Assembly (NCBI GenBank): GCA_017642935.1
Contig: JAEPOK010000001.1
Location: 1,903,899 to 1,967,898 of the forward strand
Length of the DNA stretch: 64,000 nucleotides
Reading direction: 5' to 3'
From: Hyphomicrobiales bacterium
GTDB taxonomy: Bacteria; Pseudomonadota; Alphaproteobacteria; Rhizobiales; MH13
The position numbers and the translations under genes were made by a program. The notes beneath the pieces were generated by a model. The model searched no databases. It saw only the letters and a program-made list of their open reading frames with translations, and was not told the origin of the DNA. Each line of letters starts with the position of its first letter. Within the stretch, counting starts at the first letter, position 1. Shown here piece after piece: positions 44,579 to 52,567 of this stretch.

Positions 44579-45955
44579 CTACCCCGCGACCCATTGGACG
44601 GTGCCGATGCGGTGCTCTTCGAGAAAGGCGGCGCGGCGGGCAAACAAGCCTGGCGCAAGCGCGCGAACCTCGGCCAGAATGTCTGTCATATCGTCATGTG
44701 TGAGCGCGCCGTCTTCAGCCACGATCTGGCCGGCAACCATGGTCATGCGCACGTCCGATCCCTTCACCGCGTGCACCAGATTGTGCTGCAGGTTGAAGTA
44801 GGGCCCATCGGCAAAGAACGGCGTCATGCGCGGCGTGTCCGTGGAGACCGCGATGATGTCGGCCTGCTTGCCGACCTCCAACGAGCCGATCTGATCACCA
44901 AGGCCGATGGCGCGTGCGCCCTCGCAGGTGCCCATTTTCAACACCTGCCAACTGTCGAGCGCGGCAGCATCGTGGTCGCGCAGCTTGGCCATCAGCGAGG
45001 CTGCTTTCAGCTCCTCGAACATGTCGAAATTGTTGTTTTCTTTCTCGCCATCGGTGCCCAGGCCAACCGGAATGCCAGCAGCGCGCATAGCCTCGACCGA
45101 GGCGATGCCGCTGGCGAGTTTCATGTTGGATATCGGATTGTGCGAAACGCTGGCAGGCTTGTCGGCGAGGAATGCGATCTCGTCTTCCGATAGCCAAACG
45201 GCGTGGGCGAGAAGCGCAAGCGGCGTGTCAAAAAACCCAAAATCCGCCAACGCCCGGACCGGTGCTTTGCCATAGCGCTTGTGAAACTCCGCCACCTCGA
45301 TCTGCGCTTCGGAGCAATGGGTGTTGATGCCTGTCTTGTAGCGGTTCGCCATATCCACGGCGCGCTTCCAGCCTGCCTCGTTGGTGTAAAAGGGATGCTC
45401 CAAGCCAACCCAGACGCGCACCCGTCCATCCGCGCCGCCCTGCCAAGCGTCGAGCAGCGCTTCATTGTCGTCGAGGCTTTCAAAATAGTCATAGTCCGGG
45501 TGGGCGCCTACATAAGGCACGGCGACCAAACGGTTGCCCATATCGCGGGCGACCTTGCAACTGCACTCCATAAAGCGCCACATATCAACCACGGTGGTCG
45601 TGCCACCCAGCAGGCTCTCGGCATAACAGAGGCGGCTTGCCGCGCGCGCTTCCTCGGCGTTCAGAACCTTGTGCATGGGGTTGATGTGGGTCGTCAGCCA
45701 TTCCCAAACCGGCAGGTGCTCAGCCGTGCCGCGCAACATGCCCGAGTGCGCATGGGCGTTGATGAGACCTGGCATGAGCAGGGCATTGTCCATCTCTTTG
45801 ATCGGCACGCCTGGGTAGGCTTGCAGCACAGTCTCACGCGAACCGATCGCGACAATCGTCTGCCCAGCAATGGCAATTGCCCCATCCAAGATGACCGATG
45901 TTTCGGCATCCATGGTAAGGATTGTATCACTGGCGAGGATATGGGTGCCGCTCAT
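44579..45955 (-). CDS. amidohydrolase (SAH/chlorohydrolase-type deaminase)
   Basis: A 458-aa amidohydrolase of the TrzN/MtaD/AtzA branch. Metal and catalytic residues are in NAHAHSGMLRG near residue 65, NTHCSEAQIEV near 215, HAVWLSEDE near 250 and LGTDGEKENNNFDM near 300. The second motif has Cys where His-Leu is common (HCSE). ATG 45955 overlaps the GMC gene stop by four bases. It is one of three amidohydrolases in the island and the only one inside the nine-gene operon. Probable role: hydrolytic deamination or dehalogenation-type substitution on the ring. Confidence 0.8.
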   Translation of the reverse strand: MSGTHILASDTILTMDAETSVILDGAIAIAGQTIVAIGSRETVLQAYPGVPIKEMDNALLMPGLINAHAHSGMLRGTAEHLPVWEWLTTHINPMHKVLNAEEARAASRLCYAESLLGGTTTVVDMWRFMECSCKVARDMGNRLVAVPYVGAHPDYDYFESLDDNEALLDAWQGGADGRVRVWVGLEHPFYTNEAGWKRAVDMANRYKTGINTHCSEAQIEVAEFHKRYGKAPVRALADFGFFDTPLALLAHAVWLSEDEIAFLADKPASVSHNPISNMKLASGIASVEAMRAAGIPVGLGTDGEKENNNFDMFEELKAASLMAKLRDHDAAALDSWQVLKMGTCEGARAIGLGDQIGSLEVGKQADIIAVSTDTPRMTPFFADGPYFNLQHNLVHAVKGSDVRMTMVAGQIVAEDGALTHDDMTDILAEVRALAPGLFARRAAFLEEHRIGTVQWVAG

Positions 45956-47556
45956 GCAGGGACCGCCTGACTGTTTGCAACAGCGCTGCAAAAGCCGTGC
46001 CGGGCGAGATCATCGATGAGGAAATCGGCCGCCCGTTCGCCGATCATCGTGACAGGCGCGTGTGTATTGCAGGTCGGTATGATCGGGATGATGGAGGCAT
46101 CGGCGACCATCAAGCCGTCGACGCCAAGCACATTTAGGCCCGCATCGACGACCGCCATCCGATCACCGGCCGCCCCCATTTTCGCCGTGCCGCAACAATG
46201 GAAAAACGTCGCGCAGGCCAAGCGGATGAAGTCGTCGATCTCTTCGTCGGTCTCCAGCGATGCTGGTGCGGCGAGCCCGTCATAGAGGTGTTCAAATGCC
46301 TTGGTCCTAGCCACGTCACGCGCTAGCCGCACGCCAAAACGCATGGCCTGCCAATCATCGCTATGATCAAAGAAGTTGGGGGCGATGATCAGCGGGTCGT
46401 CCGGGCTGTCACCCGTCACGGTGACCGACCCAACGCTTTTGGTGTCCATGACGCCTGGTGCAAGCGCAAACACATTGCCGGAGGTGTCATAGGCTTGGCG
46501 CAAGTCCGGTCCGCCAGAGGCTTGTTGGATGGGCAGCATATGCACATCGGGCTGTGTACGACCCGAGTGCGAGCACACGTTTGCGATGGCGCCTCCGCCA
46601 TTGTCGCGGGTCGGGCCAGAGGGAATTTTGGCGCGAAAATTCACAGCGCGCAGCAGCGGATGATCCTGCAGGTTTTGACCAACGCCAGGCAGATGAACCT
46701 GTGTGTCGATCCCCAGGCGCCGCAGCGCGCTCTCATCGGCAAGACCGGAAAGCGTCAGCAGCCGTGGTGTTTCAAACGCGCCAGCGGCCAGCACGATTTG
46801 CGAGGACGCTTCAACCACAAAGGGCTGGTCGTCGATGATTAGCTCGGCCGCAACCGCTTTGTCGTGCTCAATGATGATGCGCTTGGCGCGCGTTTCCGTC
46901 ACGATGGAGAGGTTCGGATGGGCGAGCACCGGTTCCAGATAGCCAGTCGCACTCGACCAGCGCTTGCCAGCATCGATGTTGTAATTGGCGAGCCCGACGC
47001 CGTCGTTGGAATGTCCGTTGGGATCGTCCAACCTGGCATAGCCAAGCTCGGCCATGCCCTCGATCATCGCCAGCGCGACGGGATGTGGGTCGGGGGATCG
47101 GTTGATGCGCAGTGGTCCATCGCCACCACGCAGGTCGCTTGGCCCCTCTTCCCAGGTTTCGCAGCGCTTGAAGGCTGGCAGGCAATCCTCCCATGCCCAG
47201 CCGGGCACATCCCAGCGATCGTAATCCGCGGGGTGGCCGCGATACCACATCATGGCGTTGATGGCGCTGGACCCGCCAAGGACCTTGCCGCGCGGGCTAG
47301 GAATGCGGCGGTTGTTCAGCCGCGGATTGGGCGCGTAAGAGAGCCCCCAATCATAGTCGCCGCCCGCCAGCGGTATCCAGGCCGTCGGGTCGAGCAAGAG
47401 CGCGGCGTTGTGGTCCGCCCTGCCCGCCTCCACCAAGAGCACGCGCGCATTGGTTTGATCGATCAGCCGCCGTGCCACCACGCAGCCGCCGGAACCAGCG
47501 CCAACAATGATGACGTCGTAGGATGTCTTCAGCTGGGTGGGGGCGATGAACGGCAT
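45952..47556 (-). CDS. GMC family FAD-dependent alcohol oxidoreductase
   Basis: A 534-aa glucose-methanol-choline oxidoreductase. DVIIVGAGSGGCVVARRL is the FAD motif, GKVLGGSSAINAMMWYRGHPADYDRW the GMC signature near residue 85, VLAAGAFETPRLL near 260 and the C-terminal FFHCCGTAKMG plus CNTHAPVTMIGERAAD supply the catalytic His and His/Asn pair. ATG 47556 overlaps the GST stop. It would oxidise an alcohol, possibly one produced by an oxygenase of the island, to the aldehyde handled by the operon ALDH. Confidence 0.85.
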   Translation of the reverse strand: MPFIAPTQLKTSYDVIIVGAGSGGCVVARRLIDQTNARVLLVEAGRADHNAALLLDPTAWIPLAGGDYDWGLSYAPNPRLNNRRIPSPRGKVLGGSSAINAMMWYRGHPADYDRWDVPGWAWEDCLPAFKRCETWEEGPSDLRGGDGPLRINRSPDPHPVALAMIEGMAELGYARLDDPNGHSNDGVGLANYNIDAGKRWSSATGYLEPVLAHPNLSIVTETRAKRIIIEHDKAVAAELIIDDQPFVVEASSQIVLAAGAFETPRLLTLSGLADESALRRLGIDTQVHLPGVGQNLQDHPLLRAVNFRAKIPSGPTRDNGGGAIANVCSHSGRTQPDVHMLPIQQASGGPDLRQAYDTSGNVFALAPGVMDTKSVGSVTVTGDSPDDPLIIAPNFFDHSDDWQAMRFGVRLARDVARTKAFEHLYDGLAAPASLETDEEIDDFIRLACATFFHCCGTAKMGAAGDRMAVVDAGLNVLGVDGLMVADASIIPIIPTCNTHAPVTMIGERAADFLIDDLARHGFCSAVANSQAVPA

Positions 47557-48179
47557 CAGTGATAATCCGGCACGCCAGGCATGCCGATAAAGCCGGGAAG
47601 CTTGCGCACGCGGCGCGCCCAAAGGCGCAAGGCTGGATAGGCTTCGGGCTCAATGCGCAAGTCGCGAGATTGGGCAAAGATCGGAAACGCCAGCATGTCG
47701 GCGATGCCCGGCAAACGACCCGTGAGATAGGTGTCGCTGCGCAGCGCCCCAAGGCTCAATTGGTCTTCCATTTGCCGCAGCTTTGTTTTGGCCTGGCGTG
47801 TACCATGCGCGATGCCGTCAAAATCCGCGGTGCCTGGTTGGCTGAAGAGGGCGGCGTGGCGCGCTGTGTTGAAAGTGGAAAGCGATTCGTTGGCAAAGAA
47901 GAGCCACTCGATACCCTTCAACGATATCGGCTCCCACGACGTTCCTTTGGCCAAATAGGTCATGATCGCCGCCGGTTCGGTGAGCGTAACTTCGCCATCC
48001 ACCAGGAAAGGCACGTTGCCCTTGGGATTGAGCGCCAGCATGTCGGGCGAGAGGTGCTCGTTGCCGGGCATCACGTCCACATCGCGGATGGTGATATCGC
48101 GCTGCATCAAGCTTGCACCGAGCCGCACCGCGTAGCAGCGTGCATCAAGGGCAAAATCATACAGAACCGGAGTGCCCAT
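47556..48179 (-). CDS. GST-like protein (NdmE-like candidate)
   Basis: A 207-aa glutathione S-transferase fold. The N-terminal thioredoxin-like part has LYDFALDARCYAVRLGASL and NPKGNVPFLVDG with the cis-Pro. The position that is normally the Glu-Ser GSH clamp (LTES) reads LTEPAA, so GSH binding may be impaired. The C-terminal helical part has LPGIADMLAFPIFAQSRD. It overlaps its neighbours by single bases. Because a GST-like subunit (NdmE) is structurally required by the Rieske-less NdmC demethylase, this gene beside a Rieske-less oxygenase and a Rieske protein is read as a structural partner. An ordinary GST is the alternative. Confidence 0.75.
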   Translation of the reverse strand: MGTPVLYDFALDARCYAVRLGASLMQRDITIRDVDVMPGNEHLSPDMLALNPKGNVPFLVDGEVTLTEPAAIMTYLAKGTSWEPISLKGIEWLFFANESLSTFNTARHAALFSQPGTADFDGIAHGTRQAKTKLRQMEDQLSLGALRSDTYLTGRLPGIADMLAFPIFAQSRDLRIEPEAYPALRLWARRVRKLPGFIGMPGVPDYH

Positions 48180-48742
48180 TAGCTTTCCGCCTCAAGCCCG
48201 GTTCGCAAACCGAGTGCCCACAAATAGGCCGTTTCCGCGTCGGCGCGATCCTCCACACAGATGTGCAGCATGGTCTCACTGGCGCTCACGGGCTGGAGGA
48301 AAACATGGGTACCTTCGGGCGCTTCCACGTCGGTCACAGCCGCCTCCACCATCATGCTGCGCACAGGGTGCAGCGGTTCGACTTCGACGGCTGGTTCTTC
48401 GGTGGCGAGCCAAATCAATCCGCCGCTTTCGACCGCGCCAAAGGTGCCCACGGCGATGCTGTCAGGGACCGGAAGATCGGGATGGGCGGGGATCTTCTGG
48501 CAAACACCGTCGGTGCCATATTCCCAGCCGTGATAGAGGCAAGCGATGCGGTCGCCGCGCACAAAGCCTAGCGACAGTTTCATGCCGCGATGGGGGCAGC
48601 GATCTTCCCAAATATGGGCTTTGCCACTCTCATCGCGCCAGACGACATATTCGATGCCCTCCACCCGCACGCCAATCGAGGTGCCGAACGGAACATCGCG
48701 CGACAGGGCTACAGCGACAGGTTCGCTCCGACCCGCGCTCAT
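48179..48742 (-). CDS. stand-alone Rieske 2Fe-2S protein
   Basis: A 187-aa protein. Residues about 15-115 are a Rieske domain with C49-P-H51 (DRCPHRGMKLSLG) and C68-L-Y-H71 (CLYHGWEYG), like the Rieske domains fused in ring-hydroxylating oxygenases rather than cytochrome bc1. Residues 115-187 form an extra tail of unknown type. It lacks any non-haem iron domain. It overlaps the GST gene by one base and the small acylphosphatase-like gene by four. I infer that it feeds electrons to the Rieske-less oxygenase at 43702. No dedicated reductase is encoded in the window, so one must be supplied from elsewhere. Confidence 0.85.
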   Translation of the reverse strand: MSAGRSEPVAVALSRDVPFGTSIGVRVEGIEYVVWRDESGKAHIWEDRCPHRGMKLSLGFVRGDRIACLYHGWEYGTDGVCQKIPAHPDLPVPDSIAVGTFGAVESGGLIWLATEEPAVEVEPLHPVRSMMVEAAVTDVEAPEGTHVFLQPVSASETMLHICVEDRADAETAYLWALGLRTGLEAES

Positions 48743-48972
48743 GCCGCTTTCCTGGATGTGGCGACCACCACACTACCTTCAGGCCCGAGGCTGCAGGCCA
48801 TTTCAAACATGTCGATAAGGGTTGCGTGGCCACGCAAGGTGACTTCGACGCGCGTTGGCGAGCGCTCCAGCACCTTGTGGTCGATCGAAAGTCGTTGGGC
48901 GCGATGGGCGCAGAATGCCAGAAACGCATCCGGGTCCAGGGTCCCATCGAAAACCAGTGTTTGGTGGTCCAT
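48739..48972 (-). CDS. small acylphosphatase-like protein
   Basis: A 77-aa protein. LDPDAFLAFCAHRAQRL, then RVEVTLRGHATLIDMFEMA and a Gly-Pro turn, follow the beta-alpha-beta pattern of acylphosphatase-fold proteins, but the catalytic Arg/Asn context is not clear. ATG 48972 is the most likely start, and the frame continues to 49131. It is the first gene of the nine-gene operon, overlapping the Rieske gene by four bases. A small structural subunit of the oxygenase complex is a speculative alternative. Confidence 0.5.
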   Translation of the reverse strand: MDHQTLVFDGTLDPDAFLAFCAHRAQRLSIDHKVLERSPTRVEVTLRGHATLIDMFEMACSLGPEGSVVVATSRKAA

Positions 48973-49074
48973 CACGCCGCAATATCCCGGCGACCGGCAT
49001 CGCCCTTGCGGGCATATGCATAATACTTCATCATGCCTAACAGATTGGCATTCTCGATTTTTCCAGGCAACGGT

Positions 49075-49095
49075 TGGGCGAGCATGCATCGCCCA
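49075..49095. promoter_or_regulatory. 21-bp palindrome in a divergent intergenic region
   Basis: TGGGCGA-GCATGCA-TCGCCCA has perfect 7-bp arms and a nearly symmetric centre. It sits 30 bp before the GTG of the plus-strand amidohydrolase and about 100 bp before the nine-gene minus-strand operon. It has the size of an operator for a dimeric GntR or TetR-type regulator. No regulator gene is present in the island. Confidence 0.55.
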
Positions 49096-49124
49096 AAATC
49101 TGTTCACTTGGAGGACCAATTGCC

Positions 49125-50546
49125 GTGACAACTGCCGAAAATGCCTTACTTTTCATCAAGAACATCGACGTGTTGGGCACCTTTGATGATGAGGCCCGCG
49201 AGATCGCCGACGGCGCGATCCTGGTGCGCGGCAATGTGATTGAAAAGGTCGGCACGACAGCCGAATTGGCCGACGAAGCCGCCGGAGCTGACCGCGTCAT
49301 CGACTGGTCCGGTCATGTCGTGATGCCGGGCATGATCAACACCCACCACCATATGTATCAGAATATGACTCGCTGCATGGTGCAGGACGATGTGCTGTTC
49401 ACCTGGCTGACGACGCTATACCCGATCTGGGCGCAAATGGACGATGCGGCGGTGAAGGTGTCGGCCAAAATCGCTATGGCTGAGCTTATCATGTCCGGCT
49501 GCACCACGGCATCCGACCACCTCTACATTCTACCCAACGATTGCACGCTGGACAGCACCATTGAGGCGGCGCGTGAGATCGGCATGCGCTTTCATGCCTC
49601 GCGAGGGGCGATGTCGCGCGGCAAGAGCCAGGGCGGCCTGCCGCCGGACAATTGCGTGGAGGATGAAGAGGCAATCCTCAAGGACTCCGAGCGCCTCATT
49701 CACGAGTATCACGACATGTCGCGCCACGCGATGAACCGGATCATATTGGCGCCCTGCTCGCCCTTTTCCGTCACCGACGGGTTGATGAAAGAGGCCGCGC
49801 AGCTCGCCCGTCAGCATGAGGGCGTGCGGCTGCACACCCATATTGCCGAGACGCTGGATGAGGAGACATACTGCACCGAGATCTACGGCATGCGGGCCAT
49901 CGAGTTTTGTGAGAGTGTGGGTTGGATGGGCGATGATGTCTGGTTTGCCCACGCCATCTTTTTGAACGACCGCGAGATCAAGCTCTTTGCCGACACCGGC
50001 ACCGGCGCGACTTACTGCCCGTCTGCCCACATGCGGTGCGGCTCCGGGATCATGCGGGCGCGCGAGATGTTGGATGCTGGCGTGACGGTGGGCTTCGGCG
50101 TGGATGGCTCAGCCTCCAACGACACCGGCAATCTGCTCCTGGAAGCGCGGCTTGGCATATCGCTGCAGCGGGTCGCGCCGACGCGCTATCTTTCCGAAAA
50201 GCCGGGCGGTCGCGGCGGGTTCGCTGGCTCGCCGCAAGCGCTGTCTGCCCGTGAAGCGCTGGGCATGGCGACGCGCCATGGCGCGAAGCTCCTGGGCCGA
50301 GACGATATCGGCCAGATCGCACCGGGCATGAGCGCCGACTTCATTGCCGTGAACCGCGATCATCTGGGGCTGTCCGGCTCACAGCGTGACCCGTTGGCCG
50401 CGCTCATCTGGTGCGGCCCCTTCAAGGTCGACCACTCCTTCATCAATGGCGTTCGGGTGGTAGAAGACGGCACTTTCACCGCCTTCGATCTGGACAAGGC
50501 GCTTGCCGACCACCGAGCCACGATGGAGCGGCTCTACAACGTCTAG
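49125..50546 (+). CDS. amidohydrolase, 8-oxoguanine deaminase-like
   Basis: A 473-aa amidohydrolase. NTHHHMYQNMTR near residue 70, LHTHIAETLDEETYC near 245, FAHAIFLNDRE near 280, CPSAHMRCGSG and GFGVDGSASNDTGNLLLE near 330 match the 8-oxoguanine/isoxanthopterin deaminase group more closely than the other two amidohydrolases here. GTG 49125 with GAGG ten bases upstream is preferred over the frame opening at 49074. It is transcribed divergently from the nine-gene operon and converges with the 2OG pair. Confidence 0.85.
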   Translation: MTTAENALLFIKNIDVLGTFDDEAREIADGAILVRGNVIEKVGTTAELADEAAGADRVIDWSGHVVMPGMINTHHHMYQNMTRCMVQDDVLFTWLTTLYPIWAQMDDAAVKVSAKIAMAELIMSGCTTASDHLYILPNDCTLDSTIEAAREIGMRFHASRGAMSRGKSQGGLPPDNCVEDEEAILKDSERLIHEYHDMSRHAMNRIILAPCSPFSVTDGLMKEAAQLARQHEGVRLHTHIAETLDEETYCTEIYGMRAIEFCESVGWMGDDVWFAHAIFLNDREIKLFADTGTGATYCPSAHMRCGSGIMRAREMLDAGVTVGFGVDGSASNDTGNLLLEARLGISLQRVAPTRYLSEKPGGRGGFAGSPQALSAREALGMATRHGAKLLGRDDIGQIAPGMSADFIAVNRDHLGLSGSQRDPLAALIWCGPFKVDHSFINGVRVVEDGTFTAFDLDKALADHRATMERLYNV

Positions 50547-50555
50547 GACGGTCGA

Positions 50556-51470
50556 TCAGGCGTAGGTTGCGGTCAAACGCTGGGTCAGATAGTCGGCCGA
50601 TGTGATCGGCGGATAATGCGCCTTGCCTGTGCCCGGCAGAGCTTCAACCACAACCTCGGGATTGGGCTGGAAGAAGAAAGCCAAGGAGTAGCGTTCGCGC
50701 GCCGGCGGGATCACCCGATGCGGCGTTGAAACATAAACATCGTTTGTCCAACGCATCAGCAGGTCGCCAAGGTTCACGACAAACGCGTTTTCAACATGGG
50801 GCACGTCCACCCATGAGTCCGAGCCGCGCGGCTTCACCTGCAGTCCCGCCGTGCCATCGGTCATGAGAAGTGTGATCGACCCATAGTCGGAATGGGCTCC
50901 GGCACCGATGTCGCCATCAACGCCGCGCGAGGCCGGGTAACGCAGCATGCGTAAGATTGCGATGGGATCGTCCAAATAGGGATGAAAATGCGTTTCATCC
51001 AGGCCGAGATCGAGCGCGATGGCGCGGTGCAACTCCACCGCCAAAGACTCCATCGCATCGTAATATTCCATAAGCGTTTCACGGAACTCTTCCTTGCCGG
51101 CTGGCCACTGATTCACGCCGCGATAGGGCATACCCGTCTGCACCCGCAGATCATCGGGCGTCAGGTCAGCGCCGACATTGAACGCCTCTTTCTGATCGAT
51201 CAGACCGCTCTTTTCATCCAGCTTTTCAGACCCAATGGCTGCATAGCCGCGGTCGTGCTTGGAATTGGCGATGGAAAGGCGGTTCTTCTCGGGCAGATCA
51301 AGCGCAAAGAACTCTTCTGCACACTGGAACACGCGGTCGATCAGCGCGCGATCGACACCATGGCCGGCCAGCAGCATGAAGCCGGTCTGACGGCAGGCCT
51401 GACCGACATCTTCCACGAACCGCTGTTTGTTTTGGCCGAGAAAATCCTGAAAGTTGAGGACTGGTATCAT
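50556..51470 (-). CDS. 2-oxoglutarate/Fe(II) oxygenase, isopenicillin N synthase-like
   Basis: A 304-aa 2OG oxygenase. N-terminal VLNFQDFL and GFMLLAGHGV, then GAHSDYGSITLL (HxD), STPHRVIPP (distal His) and RYSLAFFFQPN (2OG Arg). It is translationally coupled to the next upstream paralogue (4-bp overlap). Residues 65-90 carry NSKHDRGYAAIGSEKLDEKSG, typical of the bacterial IPNS-like group. It probably works on the same pathway as the 51467 paralogue, each hydroxylating a different intermediate. Confidence 0.85.
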   Translation of the reverse strand: MIPVLNFQDFLGQNKQRFVEDVGQACRQTGFMLLAGHGVDRALIDRVFQCAEEFFALDLPEKNRLSIANSKHDRGYAAIGSEKLDEKSGLIDQKEAFNVGADLTPDDLRVQTGMPYRGVNQWPAGKEEFRETLMEYYDAMESLAVELHRAIALDLGLDETHFHPYLDDPIAILRMLRYPASRGVDGDIGAGAHSDYGSITLLMTDGTAGLQVKPRGSDSWVDVPHVENAFVVNLGDLLMRWTNDVYVSTPHRVIPPARERYSLAFFFQPNPEVVVEALPGTGKAHYPPITSADYLTQRLTATYA

Positions 51471-52498
51471 GGGCTTACCTCCTGGCGGTGGGCGGCGTTG
51501 CGATCAGGGCCTTGGGCGTAGGTCTGCCTGTACATGGCCTGCAGATGTTCGGAGACTGTGATTGGCGGGTGTGCGGGCGTTTCACCGGGCGCGAGGCACG
51601 TTTCGATGCACCGCACTTCATGGTCTGGGTTGCCCGTATAGAAGAACGGGATGGAATAGCGCTCACGGCCAGAGCGATTGATCACGCGGTGCAGCGTTGA
51701 GCGATAGCGCCCATTGGTCCAGCGCTGGATCATGTCACCCAAATTGACGTTGAATGCGCCTTCAATCGGTGGGGCCGGAATCCAGCCCTCCTCATCGAGC
51801 ACCTCTAGGCCACCAACCTCGTCCTGCCACAGCAAGGTCAGACCACCGAAATCGGTGTGCGCGCCGCAGCCCTTTTCATCGGGTTCAGCGTTGGGTCGTT
51901 GCGGCGGGTAGTGCAACAGTCGCAATGTGCACATTGGATCGGCGGTAAAGCCCGCGAAATAGTCACGTGGCAGGTCCAGCGACAGCGCCATGGCCTGCAT
52001 CAGCTTGGTCCCAAAGGCGAGCATGGTTTCAAAATACGCATCAGCCGTCTGACGAAATGCCGGCATGTCGGCGGGCCATTGATTGGGGCCATGGTTGAAC
52101 TTTCCAGCGAGCACGCGCTGGTCGGTCTCAGGCACCTCCACACCGATGTAATAGCCCTCTTTCTGGTCGGGCGAACCGCCCTTCTCCAACGTCTGCGCGG
52201 CGAGCCTTTCATAACCACGATTGCAGGCGGACAGGTCTTTGGAGACTGCCTCTTTCTGGTCTAATGGCTTGGAAAAGAACGCTTCTGCCTGCGCGCGCAG
52301 CGACGCGATGAGATCCGGCTCGACCCCGTGGCCAACCACGTAGAAGAAACCCTTGTCCTCGCACGCGTCCTGCATGGCCTGTGCGACCGCCGCGTCGCGC
52401 GCGGCGTCTCCCTCGCCAAAGCCAGACAGGTCGATGACCGGTAGCGACTTGGCCGTTGCTTGGCTTACCGAGACGGTGGCAGTGCTGGGTGGTGCCAT
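51467..52498 (-). CDS. 2-oxoglutarate/Fe(II) oxygenase, isopenicillin N synthase-like
   Basis: A 343-aa 2OG oxygenase. LPVIDLSGFGEGDAARDAAV and GFFYVVGHGVEPDLI form the N-terminal domain, then GAHTDFGGLTLLWQ (HxD), STLHRVINRSG (distal His) and RYSIPFFYTGNPD. ATG 52498 has AAGGACC upstream. A sigma54-type promoter element lies 55-69 bases before the start, so this gene and its coupled paralogue appear to form a nitrogen-regulated unit. Substrate unknown, inferred to belong to the N-heterocycle pathway. Confidence 0.85.
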   Translation of the reverse strand: MAPPSTATVSVSQATAKSLPVIDLSGFGEGDAARDAAVAQAMQDACEDKGFFYVVGHGVEPDLIASLRAQAEAFFSKPLDQKEAVSKDLSACNRGYERLAAQTLEKGGSPDQKEGYYIGVEVPETDQRVLAGKFNHGPNQWPADMPAFRQTADAYFETMLAFGTKLMQAMALSLDLPRDYFAGFTADPMCTLRLLHYPPQRPNAEPDEKGCGAHTDFGGLTLLWQDEVGGLEVLDEEGWIPAPPIEGAFNVNLGDMIQRWTNGRYRSTLHRVINRSGRERYSIPFFYTGNPDHEVRCIETCLAPGETPAHPPITVSEHLQAMYRQTYAQGPDRNAAHRQEVSP

Positions 52499-52552
52499 GA
52501 TCGAAAGGTCCTTCTGGTGACGCGGATGGAACACTTAACTGGCTTCAAATTC

Positions 52553-52567
52553 GCAAGTTCCGCGCCA
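52553..52567 (-). promoter_or_regulatory. sigma54-type promoter for the 2OG oxygenase pair
   Basis: On the minus strand, TGGCGCGGAACTTGC has GG and GC separated by exactly ten bases and agrees with the TGGCACG-N4-TTGC consensus at all but one of the defined positions. Transcription would begin near 52541, about 40 bases before ATG 52498, a normal distance. RpoN/NtrC-type control would fit nitrogen scavenging from a heterocycle. Confidence 0.6.

Noticed and set aside
38548..48972. Caffeine degradation pathway proper
   Set aside because: Only the oxygenase/Rieske/GST architecture resembles Ndm. No reductase NdmD and no NdmA/NdmB are present, so a specific caffeine claim is not supported.
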